Shown: piece by piece, positions 45,251 to 54,875 of the stretch
How positions within the stretch are numbered: the first letter of the stretch is position 1
Layout of the letters: each line of letters starts with the position of its first letter
Source: Methanococcoides burtonii DSM 6242
GTDB taxonomy: Archaea > Halobacteriota > Methanosarcinia > Methanosarcinales > Methanosarcinaceae
Assembly: GCF_000013725.1 (NCBI RefSeq)
Contig: NC_007955.1
Coordinates: 1,581,579 to 1,645,578, forward strand
Direction of reading: 5' to 3'
DNA: 64,000 bases
Notes under the pieces: model-generated
Databases searched by the model: none
Told to the model about the DNA's origin: nothing
What the model saw: only the letters and a program-made list of their open reading frames with translations
Made by a program: the position numbers and the translations under genes

Positions 45251-47221
45251 ATGGAAGAAATGAATAAAAAGAGAATTGCTCTTCTTTCGGGCGTAATACT
45301 GATAATTTTAATCCTGCCATCGATGGCATGTGCATCATCCAACTGGTACCAGTTCCAGATGGATGAAGCCAATTCAGGAGTTACAGGTGATGAATCACCA
45401 ATTTCAGATCCATGGGATGATAATTCTATGTCATGGGAAAAACAGTTGTCAGACGGTATAGACTGTACTCCAATTGTTATCGATGACCTTGTTTACGTGG
45501 CAACCGGCGATAACACAGTATTTGCAATTCATAAAAAAACAGGTGAAATTGAATGGGAGAGCTCATCTAGTGGCAGCGGATTCCTTGTATCAAATTTAGC
45601 ATATGGAAATGATATGATATTTGTACCTACAATGAACGGATACATATATGCTTTCGATGCTGACAACGGAAATGAGAAATGGAACGCAAAAGTATCTGAT
45701 GCTCAATTGAATACACCTGTTAAATACGACAATAACAAGATATTCTTTGGAGATTGTTCTGTCGGTGGTGCCAGTGAAACTTCTAGTGCAGGTACTTACT
45801 ATTGCTATGATGACGAGGGCAAAGAGGTTTGGAACCGTACATCTAACAGCGGTACTGGATACTACTGGGCAGGTGCGGCCGTAAAAGGAAAGTATCTGAT
45901 CTATGGGGATGATGGTTCAAACCTTACATCTGTCAACAAGAATACGGGAGATACCGTTGATGAGATCGATGCATCCTCAGTATACGGTATAGATGTAGGG
46001 AACATCAGATCCTCTATAATGTACGATGACAACAAAATATACTTCACTTCTAAAAGCGGATATTGCTATGCTCTTGGATTTGAATCAAGTACCGGTCTTT
46101 TCGATACAACGGACAAACACAAAGCAAACATAGGAATAAGTACATCCACGCCGGTAATCTACAAAGAAAGGATATATGTTGGCCACAGCAACGGTTTTTC
46201 CTGTCTGAAAGCATCCGATCTGACAAGTATATGGGATTTTTCAACAGATGGTGCAGTACAATCATCCCCAGCCATATCTAGCCACGATGATGCTGGAAAT
46301 GGTGACGTGTACATATATTTCACTACGAACACTGCCGAAGGCAAGGTCTATTGTATAAAAGACGATGGTGAAAATAATGATCCTGAGTTGAAGTGGTCAT
46401 ACGGAAATCCGGATAAAACCGCATATTCCCTTGCTGGAGTGTCAATATCTGATGGATGGGTATACTACGGAACCGACTCAAATTACCTGTTCGGGCTAAC
46501 AAATAAAGAGAAAACAGTTGAAGATACGGATAGTAGCAGTTCCGGATCATCCAGTGGATCATCTGGTGGAGCTACCGGAGAGGCACCAGAAAACATCGTG
46601 TTGGAAGACAACCTTCAAACGATAATAACTGTTGGGAACAGGGCTAATTATGAGTTCAACAACCCGAGTAATTGCATCATGTCAATATCATTTGACCCAA
46701 AAATGAATGCAGGATACAAAGCTGCAAAGATCGAGATATTAAAATCCACGTCCTCTTATGCAACACCAATATCAGGAGAAGTTTTCCAGAATATGAATAT
46801 CTGGGTTGGTAAGGTCGGGTTTGCAACACCTGAGAACATGGAGAACATAAATGTTGAATTTAAAGTCCTGAGATCTTGGATCAATGAGAACAATATCGAC
46901 AGGTCTTCGATCAAATTAAACAGGTACCACGATGAGAAATGGAATTCTCTGAACACGGTCGAAATTACAGAAAGAGAAGATCAAGATAGCTTATATTTTA
47001 GTGCAGAAACCCCGGGATTCTCACCATTTGTGATAACCGGTGAAAAGGTCCAGATCGTTAAAACTGCAATTGAGAATGACGTGGCTGAGCAGGAGAGCCT
47101 GGAAGAGGCCGATTCCGCAGAGCAAGCTGATACACCTAAAGAGAACCCTGGATTTGAAGGTATCTTTATGGTGATCGGATTATTGCTATCGGTATTTTGC
47201 ATAAAGAAAAAAGGACAATGA
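45251..47221 (+). CDS. Secreted PQQ-type beta-propeller protein with PGF-pre-PGF domain and PGF-CTERM
   Basis: 656 residues. A signal peptide (about 1-30, ending MACASS) precedes PQQ-like blades (VFAIHKKTGEIEWES, IYAFDADNGNEKWNAKV, YYCYDDEGKEVWNRT and others to about 420). A Ser/Gly linker leads to a PGF-pre-PGF domain (about 445-600, with ETPGFSPFVITGEK), then an acidic stalk and NPGFEGIFMVIGLLLSVFCIKKK. PQQ-type blades need not bind PQQ. It is a cell-envelope protein, probably S-layer associated; ligand unknown. The gene ends at a hairpin (47241-47272). Confidence 0.88.
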   Translation: MEEMNKKRIALLSGVILIILILPSMACASSNWYQFQMDEANSGVTGDESPISDPWDDNSMSWEKQLSDGIDCTPIVIDDLVYVATGDNTVFAIHKKTGEIEWESSSSGSGFLVSNLAYGNDMIFVPTMNGYIYAFDADNGNEKWNAKVSDAQLNTPVKYDNNKIFFGDCSVGGASETSSAGTYYCYDDEGKEVWNRTSNSGTGYYWAGAAVKGKYLIYGDDGSNLTSVNKNTGDTVDEIDASSVYGIDVGNIRSSIMYDDNKIYFTSKSGYCYALGFESSTGLFDTTDKHKANIGISTSTPVIYKERIYVGHSNGFSCLKASDLTSIWDFSTDGAVQSSPAISSHDDAGNGDVYIYFTTNTAEGKVYCIKDDGENNDPELKWSYGNPDKTAYSLAGVSISDGWVYYGTDSNYLFGLTNKEKTVEDTDSSSSGSSSGSSGGATGEAPENIVLEDNLQTIITVGNRANYEFNNPSNCIMSISFDPKMNAGYKAAKIEILKSTSSYATPISGEVFQNMNIWVGKVGFATPENMENINVEFKVLRSWINENNIDRSSIKLNRYHDEKWNSLNTVEITEREDQDSLYFSAETPGFSPFVITGEKVQIVKTAIENDVAEQESLEEADSAEQADTPKENPGFEGIFMVIGLLLSVFCIKKKGQ

Positions 47222-47240
47222 TAGAACCCTTAAAACACAT

Positions 47241-47272
47241 CAGATGGCCACCTGCCATCTGCTTTTTATTTT
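47241..47272 (+). terminator. Hairpin with T tract after the first PQQ-repeat gene
   Basis: CAGATGG (47241-47247) and CCATCTG (47255-47261) pair, followed by CTTTTTATTTTT. It is a clear intrinsic-type terminator. Confidence 0.78.
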
Positions 47273-47404
47273 TATTAAAGGACCCACATTTCTCAGAATT
47301 GTTTTTATCTAAATTGGAGTGAAGATCAGACTTCAGCTTGGACTCGAACATAGTAACTGGGAGCGCAGACCTTTCAAAAGTAGTATAGGAAGGATGAATA
47401 TCAA

Positions 47405-49834
47405 ATGTATAAAATAAAAATATCTAGATCGTTCATGATCTTATTAAGTCTCATTTTATTAACTTCAATGGCTAGCATTGCTAGCGCATCTGATTGGCCC
47501 CAGTTCCAGTCAGATTGGAAAAATAACGCATTGGAACCCGGACCTGCAGTGAAAACTGAACCGGAAATGCTCTGGCACGAACACACTTCTGCTAATGGAG
47601 ACAATGGGATCAATGTTCCACCTGTAATTGCAGGGGACCTTGTGTACACCCACACAACGAATGGTTCCGTCTGGGCATTCAACAAGCATAATGGGGCACT
47701 GATATGGAGAAGCAAAACTTCAGGGGGAAGTGCACTTCAATCATCTACACCAGCTTATGGGGATGGAAAGCTCTTTGTTGCCAGCAACAGCGGTGACCTT
47801 TTTGCATTCGATGCTTCCAGCGGGGAAGAACTGTGGAGTGAGCATGTTACAGACAGTAATTTTGAGTGCCCTATAACCTACTTCGATCACAGACTATACA
47901 TCGGAGATGGCCTAAGGGGTGGCATAGATACAAAATATTACTATTGTTACGATGACACAGGGCAATTGCTCTGGAAATATGCTAATGGGAACTCAGCGGG
48001 GTTCCTCTGGAATGGTGCATCTGTCATAGGGGATTTCCTTGTATATTCCACACACGAAGGCAAATTGTTAAGCCTCGATAAAGAAACCGGGGAGCTTACA
48101 GATGAGATAGACCTCGGTTCCGAAGACATTAGGTTTTCAAAAGAGGATCCGGGAATGTTCCGCTCATCTGTTACATATCACGATGGCTACATATATACAA
48201 CCTCAGAAAGAGGACAGGCTTTAGGTTATGTATGGAAAATAGGGTTCGAGAATGGGTATTTCATCGATGAAGGATGGTGTACCCAGAACGGATTCAGCAC
48301 ATCAACCCCTGCGGTCCATGATGGAAAAGTCTACGTAGGACAGGGGGAACATGGATACACAGGCCACCTCACCTGCCTGGATGATTCGAACGGGGATGTC
48401 TTATGGTCCTATTTCGTTGATGCCGGCGTGAAATCCTCTCCGGTCCTCGCCGTGGAGAACGAAATAACTTATATTTACTTTACAGGTGCAGAGAGTGATG
48501 GTTCCCTTTACTGCCTGGAAGAAGATGGAACTCTTGCATGGGAATATGACCCCACGGATGACGTTGGATACATCTTACAAGGCGCAGCAATTTCCGATGG
48601 GAAGATATACTTCGGGACCGATGGCGGATACCTCTACTGCATTCAGGAAATGATCCCTGAAGGTTGGGAACAGTTTCACAAAGATACCAGAAATACCGGA
48701 TTTTCCCCATCAAATACCCCGGATACGAACAATATGTTGTGGGCCAGCGAAGATATTGGAGCTGTAAAAGGATCATCAACCGTGATCGCCAACAATAAAG
48801 TGTACGTGAACTGCGGAGACTATGTCAGGTCTCTTGACCAGTATACAGGTGAATTCCTGTCAAATCACAGCAATGGAAGCACTAAATACAAATCTATCGC
48901 ATCTCCTGCATACCATGATGGAAATGTGTGGTGTGGATTACCTGATTCAGTCAACAGTGCCACAACGGTGGCAGACGGGAAACTCTTCGAGGGTGAGTGG
49001 GATGGTAACTATTACTGCTTCGATGAAGTTACCGGAGAAGAAATATGGAATTTTAGTACAGAAGGAAATGCACAAGCAACCCCTGCGTATGATAATGAAA
49101 GGGTATATTTTACAACCTGGATCTACGGCCAGACCTACGGTGGAAATGTCTACTGCGTTGATGCGAATACTGGCGAACTTCTCTGGGACCAGAACGAAAT
49201 TATCAACAACTGCTGTAGCTCTCCAACTATCTATGGTGATATTGTTTATGTGACCACCTACAATTTCTATGGTGAAGGCGAGATCTACGCACTGAACAAG
49301 AACAATGGTTCCATTTTATGGAAAGAAGATATCCATTCAACAGATTCTACCCCGGCAGTTGCCTATGGTAACGTCTATGTTGCTGGCGGATGTTATGGTT
49401 ACAGTGATCTGCAAACATATTGTTTTGATGCAATAACCGGAGAACTTAAGTGGAACACAACTCCAGAAGATGGAATTGGAGGCTGGCTTTGCTCAGTTGC
49501 AATTGCAGACGAGAAGATATTCGTAGGTACTGCTTTTGAGACAGAGGATGATTATACCGGACTGAATGGAACATGTGCCCTGGATGCATTTACCGGGGAA
49601 CTAATATGGAACTCACCATTCGGAGGATCGTCACCTGCTGTTGCAGATGAGATGGTATTTACTATTGCAGATGGGAAGGTCTATGCTTTTGGCGAGGGAT
49701 CAAACATCGATGAAAAAGCTAACTTGAAGTTACCCGGATTTGGATCATTATTTGCAATAGTTACATTTTCCATCTCGGCCATTTACATTGCAAGAAGAAA
49801 AGAAAGGAGGAGGATATTTAAGGTCGGTGGGTAA
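47405..49834 (+). CDS. Large secreted PQQ-type beta-propeller protein with PGF-CTERM
   Basis: 809 residues. A signal peptide (about 1-28, ending SIASAS) precedes two propeller-like halves. Blades such as VWAFNKHNGALIWRSKT, LFAFDASSGEELWSEHV, YYCFDEVTGEEIWNFST and IYALNKNNGSILWKED are seen across about 45-780; the middle EGWEQFHKDTRNTGFSP repeats the opening DWPQFQSDWKNNAL, marking an internal duplication. It ends LPGFGSLFAIVTFSISAIYIARRKERRR, a PGF-CTERM-like tail. AGGAAGGATGA precedes the ATG. A paralogue of the previous gene. Confidence 0.87.
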   Translation: MYKIKISRSFMILLSLILLTSMASIASASDWPQFQSDWKNNALEPGPAVKTEPEMLWHEHTSANGDNGINVPPVIAGDLVYTHTTNGSVWAFNKHNGALIWRSKTSGGSALQSSTPAYGDGKLFVASNSGDLFAFDASSGEELWSEHVTDSNFECPITYFDHRLYIGDGLRGGIDTKYYYCYDDTGQLLWKYANGNSAGFLWNGASVIGDFLVYSTHEGKLLSLDKETGELTDEIDLGSEDIRFSKEDPGMFRSSVTYHDGYIYTTSERGQALGYVWKIGFENGYFIDEGWCTQNGFSTSTPAVHDGKVYVGQGEHGYTGHLTCLDDSNGDVLWSYFVDAGVKSSPVLAVENEITYIYFTGAESDGSLYCLEEDGTLAWEYDPTDDVGYILQGAAISDGKIYFGTDGGYLYCIQEMIPEGWEQFHKDTRNTGFSPSNTPDTNNMLWASEDIGAVKGSSTVIANNKVYVNCGDYVRSLDQYTGEFLSNHSNGSTKYKSIASPAYHDGNVWCGLPDSVNSATTVADGKLFEGEWDGNYYCFDEVTGEEIWNFSTEGNAQATPAYDNERVYFTTWIYGQTYGGNVYCVDANTGELLWDQNEIINNCCSSPTIYGDIVYVTTYNFYGEGEIYALNKNNGSILWKEDIHSTDSTPAVAYGNVYVAGGCYGYSDLQTYCFDAITGELKWNTTPEDGIGGWLCSVAIADEKIFVGTAFETEDDYTGLNGTCALDAFTGELIWNSPFGGSSPAVADEMVFTIADGKVYAFGEGSNIDEKANLKLPGFGSLFAIVTFSISAIYIARRKERRRIFKVGG

Positions 49835-49850
49835 ACCAAATTTACCCACC
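49826..49850 (+). terminator. Strong hairpin at the end of the second PQQ-repeat gene
   Basis: GGTGGGTAAA (49826-49835) and TTTACCCACC (49841-49850) form a 10-bp stem that includes the stop codon. No long T tract follows. Confidence 0.6.
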
Positions 49851-50059
49851 ATTAAGGACGACAGTACCATCCCTATTTCATGTCATTTGAATTGCCATAT
49901 ATGGAAAAAGTATAATGATATATGAATCACTAAATGTTTTTTTCAAGAACAAAAAATCGTATTATTACCAAGATTTGGCACCTCACATCAGCCCCCGTAC
50001 AAAAGGCTTTTATGCATAAACAGCCATGTCACATCTCATCTGCCCAGAATAACAATTTT

Positions 50060-50134
50060 GGGCCCGTGGCTTAGCCAGGATATAGCACCGGGCTTCTAAC
50101 CCGGGGGTCGTGGGTTCAACTCCCACCGGGTCCG
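50060..50134 (+). tRNA. tRNA-Arg (anticodon TCT)
   Basis: GGGCCCG pairs with CGGGTCC as acceptor stem. The anticodon arm CCGGG-CTTCTAA-CCCGG carries TCT, and the T arm is GTGGG-TTCAACT-CCCAC. The length is 75 bases with a G discriminator. TTTTATGCATAAA about 45 bases upstream is a plausible box A. A partial copy of this promoter and the tRNA 5' end lies at 39990-40077. Confidence 0.95.
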
Positions 50135-50205
50135 TTAGAACTCTTTTGATAGCTCTTTTTTAAGGGCTGTTATTTGCTTTTTTGAATTTTAAAAACATAT
50201 ACACC

Positions 50206-51306
50206 TTACTCAAAGACCAGCACATCGTTCGCTGCGATCTTCACAATGACACGTGATCCCTGAACATCATCCAGAAGCCGTGTTGGAACATCACAAAATA
50301 GAACCACATTACTTCCATCAAGTTCAACTGCCATCAATTTGCTGCTACCCTTATCAGTAACATCAAGGATAGTGCCTGCAAACACATTACCCTCATCTGA
50401 AAGCGAATCCTCGTTATAGACCATCAGATGTATGTTTTCCGGCCTTACTCCCCATGAAACATTATCAAGACCCGCCACATCAGAACTTGTAACAAATTGT
50501 ATACCTCTGCTTTCAAGAACAAAACCGGCAGGACAACTGTCGACCACATTCCCATTCCCAAAGATATTGCTGACACCCACAAGTTCTGCCACATCTCTAT
50601 CAACAGGAGAATAGAACACATCCCGCGGACTGCCTGACTGGTGAACCTGCCCGTCATGAAGAACCACAACCCTGTCTGCAAGTGAAAACGCTTCTTCGGG
50701 ACTATGGGTGATAAACATGATAGGAATACCAAGCTCCTTCTGAATAACTTTTATTCTCTCCCTCAAACGCATCCTGACAACCATATCAAGAGCAGAGAAA
50801 GGCTCATCCAGCAACAGAATATCGGGACTTGGCGCAAGGGCACGCGCAAGGGCTACCCTCTGTTTCTGACCACCGGACAATTGAGAAGGATAGCGACCTT
50901 CCAGCCCTTCGATATGCAACAGCCGAAGCATTTCGAATAACCGCTCCTTCTTCTTCTCCGGACTCCAACCCTTAAGACCATAAACAATGTTCTTCCCCAC
51001 ATCCATATGCGGGAAAAGAGCATAGTTCTGGAAAACATACCCAGGCCTCCTGTACTGTGGCTTAAGATCAATTCCTGACTCACTATCGTAATATGTTTTC
51101 CCATTAACAACGATATTTCCGCATTCGGGGGTTTCCAGCCCTGCGATACACCGAAGTGTCGTAGTCTTACCTGAACCGGAGCGACCAAAAAGGACCACCA
51201 GCTCATCCCCTACCTCAAAACTGACATCCAGGGAAAAAATATCATCCCCACTACCCTTTCTGCCATGGGACCGATATTTCTTTGACAAACTCACTTTAAT
51301 GCCCAT
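50206..51306 (-). CDS. modC: Molybdate/tungstate ABC transporter ATP-binding protein
   Basis: 366 residues. GRSGSGKTT, LSGGQKQRVALARAL and ILLLDEPFSALD are the ABC motifs, and the C-terminal about 110 residues form a TOBE-like domain (EGNVFAGTILDVTDKGSSKLMAVEL) as in ModC/WtpC. It energises oxyanion uptake. It is the last gene of modABC on the minus strand, nine bases after modB. Specificity for molybdate, tungstate or both is not decided by sequence. Confidence 0.9.
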   Translation of the reverse strand: MGIKVSLSKKYRSHGRKGSGDDIFSLDVSFEVGDELVVLFGRSGSGKTTTLRCIAGLETPECGNIVVNGKTYYDSESGIDLKPQYRRPGYVFQNYALFPHMDVGKNIVYGLKGWSPEKKKERLFEMLRLLHIEGLEGRYPSQLSGGQKQRVALARALAPSPDILLLDEPFSALDMVVRMRLRERIKVIQKELGIPIMFITHSPEEAFSLADRVVVLHDGQVHQSGSPRDVFYSPVDRDVAELVGVSNIFGNGNVVDSCPAGFVLESRGIQFVTSSDVAGLDNVSWGVRPENIHLMVYNEDSLSDEGNVFAGTILDVTDKGSSKLMAVELDGSNVVLFCDVPTRLLDDVQGSRVIVKIAANDVLVFE

Positions 51307-51315
51307 TTGACGACC

Positions 51316-51987
51316 TCACACACTCCAACGATCCACAAACTTTGCAGCCATTGCCATGGATACCAATGAAACAACGACCAGAGTGATTACAAGAATGTTG
51401 GCAAGAGCATCATTGCCTGACTGGAATGCCGTATAGATAGACAGCGACATGGTATTCGTTTTTCCCGGAATATTGCCCGCAACCATAAGGGTAGCACCGA
51501 ACTCTCCCACAGCCCTTGCAAAACTTAACACGATCCCTGCAAGTATGCCTTTTTTAGCAAGGGGGAGGGTAACAAAGAGCATGGTCTCAAGCTCACTGTG
51601 TCCAAGAGTATAAGCTGCATACTCCAGTTCGCGATCCACCGCACTGATAGCAGAAGCAGTGGTCTTCACCATCAGAGGAAGTGACACAACAAAAGCTGCG
51701 ATCACCGCAGCATGCCATGTAAAAAGCAGTGACCAGCCTGTAATCTCAAAAAGAAAACTACCTATTGCACCGTTCCTCCCCAACAAAACAACAAGAAGAT
51801 ATCCCGTAACAGTTGGAGGAAGAACAAGCGGAAGAGTTACCAGGATATCAGCCAGCCATTTCCCCCTGAAATCTCTTCTTGCAAGTGCATAAGATATGAG
51901 AATACCAAATACAGCAACCAGAACGGTGGACAGAACAGCCACCTTTAAAGTGATCGAGAGGGGGATCAAGGCATCTTCAAGCATCAA
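51316..51987 (-). CDS. modB: Molybdate/tungstate ABC transporter permease
   Basis: 223 residues, about five membrane helices. The ModB signature is complete: LVTLPLVLPPTVTGYLL, then AAYTLGHSELETMLFVTLPLAKKGILAG (EAA loop) and SFARAVGEFGATLMVAGNIPG. It overlaps modA by four bases. Confidence 0.93.
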   Translation of the reverse strand: MMLEDALIPLSITLKVAVLSTVLVAVFGILISYALARRDFRGKWLADILVTLPLVLPPTVTGYLLVVLLGRNGAIGSFLFEITGWSLLFTWHAAVIAAFVVSLPLMVKTTASAISAVDRELEYAAYTLGHSELETMLFVTLPLAKKGILAGIVLSFARAVGEFGATLMVAGNIPGKTNTMSLSIYTAFQSGNDALANILVITLVVVSLVSMAMAAKFVDRWSV

Positions 51988-52784
51988 TTATCATCCATTA
52001 CAGTAAAGCCATATTTTACGAATATATCTTTTCCTTCATCCGAAATAACATAATCGATGAATTCCTGAGATGCTATCGTCTTATCAGAGAAGGAAACGAC
52101 CGCAATAGGATAACTAATACTGGTACTCACCGGAATTTGAGCAACAACATCGATCTTATCCATATCTGAGGACATCGCATCGGTCATATAAACAAATCCC
52201 GCATCAACTTCCCCGCTCTCAACATAGACGAGCACCTGTTTCACACTCTCCGCATAAATTAACTTATCACTAACATCATCCCACAAAAAAGCAGTCTCAA
52301 GTGCATCTTTCGTATATCTACCCACAGGTGCGATCTCCGGATCCCCAATAGCTATCTTTGTAATAGATCCATCTGCAAGGTCTTCAAGGGACTTTATATC
52401 ATTCCTACTTGGTTCAGGAACTATCATCACAAGAGAATTTTCAGCAAAATCATTCCTTGTATCTGCATAGATCAAATTCTCGGACCCAAGGAGATCCATG
52501 TGTTTCTGGGAAGCCGAAGCAAAAACATCGATCGGAGCACCCGCTTCAATTTGCATACGAAGAGTACCCGATCCTGCTAAATTAAGAACGATATCAATAT
52601 CGGGATGCCCCTCTTCGAACTTATTTTCAATCTCAGTGAAACTCTCTGTCAAGCTTGCAGCAGCTGAAACAGTGACCTTGGACCTCGCATCATTATCCGA
52701 GGGCAATAATATCACGAAAGCACCTAGTGCTATGATCAGTACCGATATGATCAATGCTGCCATTAACAAACGATTTTTATCCAT
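51984..52784 (-). CDS. modA: Molybdate/tungstate-binding protein
   Basis: 266 residues. An N-terminal hydrophobic segment (about 6-27) acts as signal or anchor. VSAAASLTESFTEIENKFEE, NLAGSGTLRMQIEAGAPIDVFASAS and GKYTKDALE-like regions follow the ModA pattern. It delivers the oxyanion to ModBC. There is no lipobox cysteine, so an uncleaved membrane anchor is likely. It is first in modABC. Confidence 0.92.
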   Translation of the reverse strand: MDKNRLLMAALIISVLIIALGAFVILLPSDNDARSKVTVSAAASLTESFTEIENKFEEGHPDIDIVLNLAGSGTLRMQIEAGAPIDVFASASQKHMDLLGSENLIYADTRNDFAENSLVMIVPEPSRNDIKSLEDLADGSITKIAIGDPEIAPVGRYTKDALETAFLWDDVSDKLIYAESVKQVLVYVESGEVDAGFVYMTDAMSSDMDKIDVVAQIPVSTSISYPIAVVSFSDKTIASQEFIDYVISDEGKDIFVKYGFTVMDDN

Positions 52785-52896
52785 ACAATACCCCTAGTCA
52801 CCATAATATACCGTTATGTTTAATAAAACATAACAAAATGTGATTGGATTGCTTGCATAAAAAATTTATTGTCAGACGACAGAAAAGAACTAAACA

Positions 52897-53318
52897 TTAA
52901 TATTTTCCGATGATCTTGGCGAACATCCTATGGACACCATGTATGCTTAGATCGTTTCCAAGATACAGCATCGGACATCTGCCAGTGTAACATTGATGAT
53001 CTGCACAAAGTTCTCTCACCGCGGGAGTATCCGTTTTCCAGTGAACCCATGTATTGACCACGCCTTTCTCGAACAGTCCTTTCATAGCATCTGCAGGTTC
53101 GGTCTTTGTCAGACCTATAACCACATTTTCCACACCTTCCGGAGCTTCACCTATAGATTTGATTGCATCGAGTTCGGGCCTATCAGAAAGATCAATAAAA
53201 TGAACCGTTTTTCCTTTCTTCCTGAGTTCCTTGACCGCCCAATTCATTGCAGGCTTTTTCCATCACTAACAAGAATGAATTCATCTGCATCCCAAAACTT
53301 CGAATAGGTATTTTCCAT
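52897..53318 (-). pseudogene. CoA-binding domain protein interrupted by a frameshift
   Basis: A frame from ATG 53318 reads MENTYSKFWDADEFILVSDGK and then hits a stop. One missing base in the A5 run at 53255-53259 would join it to KPAMNWAVKELRKKGKTVHFIDL in the next frame, continuing to 52897. The joined protein (about 140 residues) is a typical stand-alone CoA-binding (YccU-type) protein with a Rossmann fold. The open frame alone begins at MNWAVKEL and lacks the first strand. A true mutation or a homopolymer sequencing error are equally possible. Confidence 0.8.
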
Positions 53319-53678
53319 TATAATGACCCCCACAATTGAAAACGGTGTATATATTTAGATTGAACAACATGTTCCAAACAAATATATAAATAATCTATGA
53401 AGCCACTATTTAAAAGACCTTCTATTTGCCTTATTGTGCATAAAATATGGTAGATCCTTCGATCATAGCCAATAGATATTAAAATAGATACATAAACAAC
53501 GCTAATGTTCCACTGGAACTAAGGGGGTATTGCACTAATACGCCTTATTCTCGTTTATGGACAGTACTTTCCCAAATGTTACATATTATTATTTTGCAAA
53601 TATAACTCAGAGAAAAGAAGAAATAATGTAGATTCAGAAGATACACATCTGATCAAAGAACTAAATTGGTACGATACA
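53319..53678. other. AT-rich intergenic region
   Basis: 360 bases with no supported gene or RNA. It contains the upstream regions of the divergent CoA-binding and thioesterase genes. Confidence 0.5.
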
Positions 53679-54086
53679 ATGGAAAAAATAAAAGAATTTC
53701 TCAAAATGGACAGATTTGCAGAACACATCGATATTAAACTTCTGGAAGTCTCAGAAGGCTATGCAAAAGCAAAAATGGACATCCACGAACATCACCTGAA
53801 CGGTGTGGGTATCGTTCAGGGAGGAGCAATATTTACCCTTGCAGACTTCGCATTTGCTGCCGCTTCCAATTCTCATGGTACGGTTGCAGTCGCAATAAAT
53901 GCCAATATATCGTTCGTAACTTCCACAACATCCGGGACCCTATATGCCCAGGCGCGCGAAAATTCAAAAAATCCAAAGATAGCAACCTATACAGTAGACA
54001 TTACAGACGAAGAAGGAAATGCCATCGCAATATTCCAGGGAATGGCATACAGGAAAAAAATGAGTGTAGATTCATTTATGAGCTAA
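53679..54086 (+). CDS. Hotdog-fold thioesterase, PaaI type
   Basis: 135 residues. HLNGVGIVQGGAIFTLADFAFAAASN is the PaaI/YbgC-type active-site region (with the HGG-like motif here as QGG), followed by AINANISFVTSTTSGTLYAQARE. It probably hydrolyses an acyl- or aryl-CoA thioester; the substrate is unknown. Its 3' end overlaps the convergent HAD gene by 15 bases. Confidence 0.88.
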   Translation: MEKIKEFLKMDRFAEHIDIKLLEVSEGYAKAKMDIHEHHLNGVGIVQGGAIFTLADFAFAAASNSHGTVAVAINANISFVTSTTSGTLYAQARENSKNPKIATYTVDITDEEGNAIAIFQGMAYRKKMSVDSFMS

Positions 54087-54770
54087 ATTAAATTTCAGGC
54101 GTAAAAACTCAACAGCTTCCTTTTCCAGATGATCAAGTTCAAGAAGGAAATCCCTTAGCATCCGATGGTCATCCACTAAACGGTCTGCATTTTTCAGGCT
54201 TTCCTTACTGACATAGGTCGGAACAGCCAGACAGAACATACCTGCCCGATTTGCAGCTTCAACACCCATTGCTGCATTTTCCACAACAAGACATTCATTT
54301 GCATCCAATCCGAACATATCAGCAGCACTCAGAAAAGGATCAGGGGCAGGCTTACCATTATCAACATCCTCCCCACTTATGACAACATCAAAAATACCAC
54401 CATAAAGATTAGTGATAATATCTTGCACTATATTCCGGTCAGCTCCGGAAACCACCGCAAGCATAAAACGCTCTTTTAAAATAGGAAGACACTCGAGGAC
54501 CTCACTAAAAGCCTTCAGTTCTACAATTCTGGCAAACTCATCCCGATATCTGTGTATCAATTCATCTACATCAACTTCCAGAAGATCGATACCATCTTTT
54601 TCCAGCAGGAACCTTACGATCTCCACTGTCTTTGAGCCTTCCATATTATAGACATGCCGAGCATCCATGGAAAAACCCATTTCAGCAAAAACGTGGCTCA
54701 AAGCTTCGGTATGATAAGGCATAGAATCTACCAGAACACCATCCATATCGAATATCAGAGCTTTTAGCAT
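54072..54770 (-). CDS. HAD-superfamily hydrolase (beta-phosphoglucomutase/phosphatase-like)
   Basis: 232 residues. Motif I FDMDGVLVDSMPYH (about 7-20), motif II VVSGAD, then GKPAPDPF and CLVVENAAMGVEAANRAGM are the HAD subfamily I motifs with a helical cap between. A sugar phosphatase or beta-phosphoglucomutase is likely. It is monocistronic and overlaps the convergent thioesterase gene. Confidence 0.88.
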   Translation of the reverse strand: MLKALIFDMDGVLVDSMPYHTEALSHVFAEMGFSMDARHVYNMEGSKTVEIVRFLLEKDGIDLLEVDVDELIHRYRDEFARIVELKAFSEVLECLPILKERFMLAVVSGADRNIVQDIITNLYGGIFDVVISGEDVDNGKPAPDPFLSAADMFGLDANECLVVENAAMGVEAANRAGMFCLAVPTYVSKESLKNADRLVDDHRMLRDFLLELDHLEKEAVEFLRLKFNLAHK

Positions 54771-54875
54771 AATTTACCCTCGAATAAAACTGTATTGCAG
54801 AATAACATATATTGAAAATAGTTACAATCAATTACAATAGAACAAGAACATGAAAAGCAATGAAATCCGGAGGAT

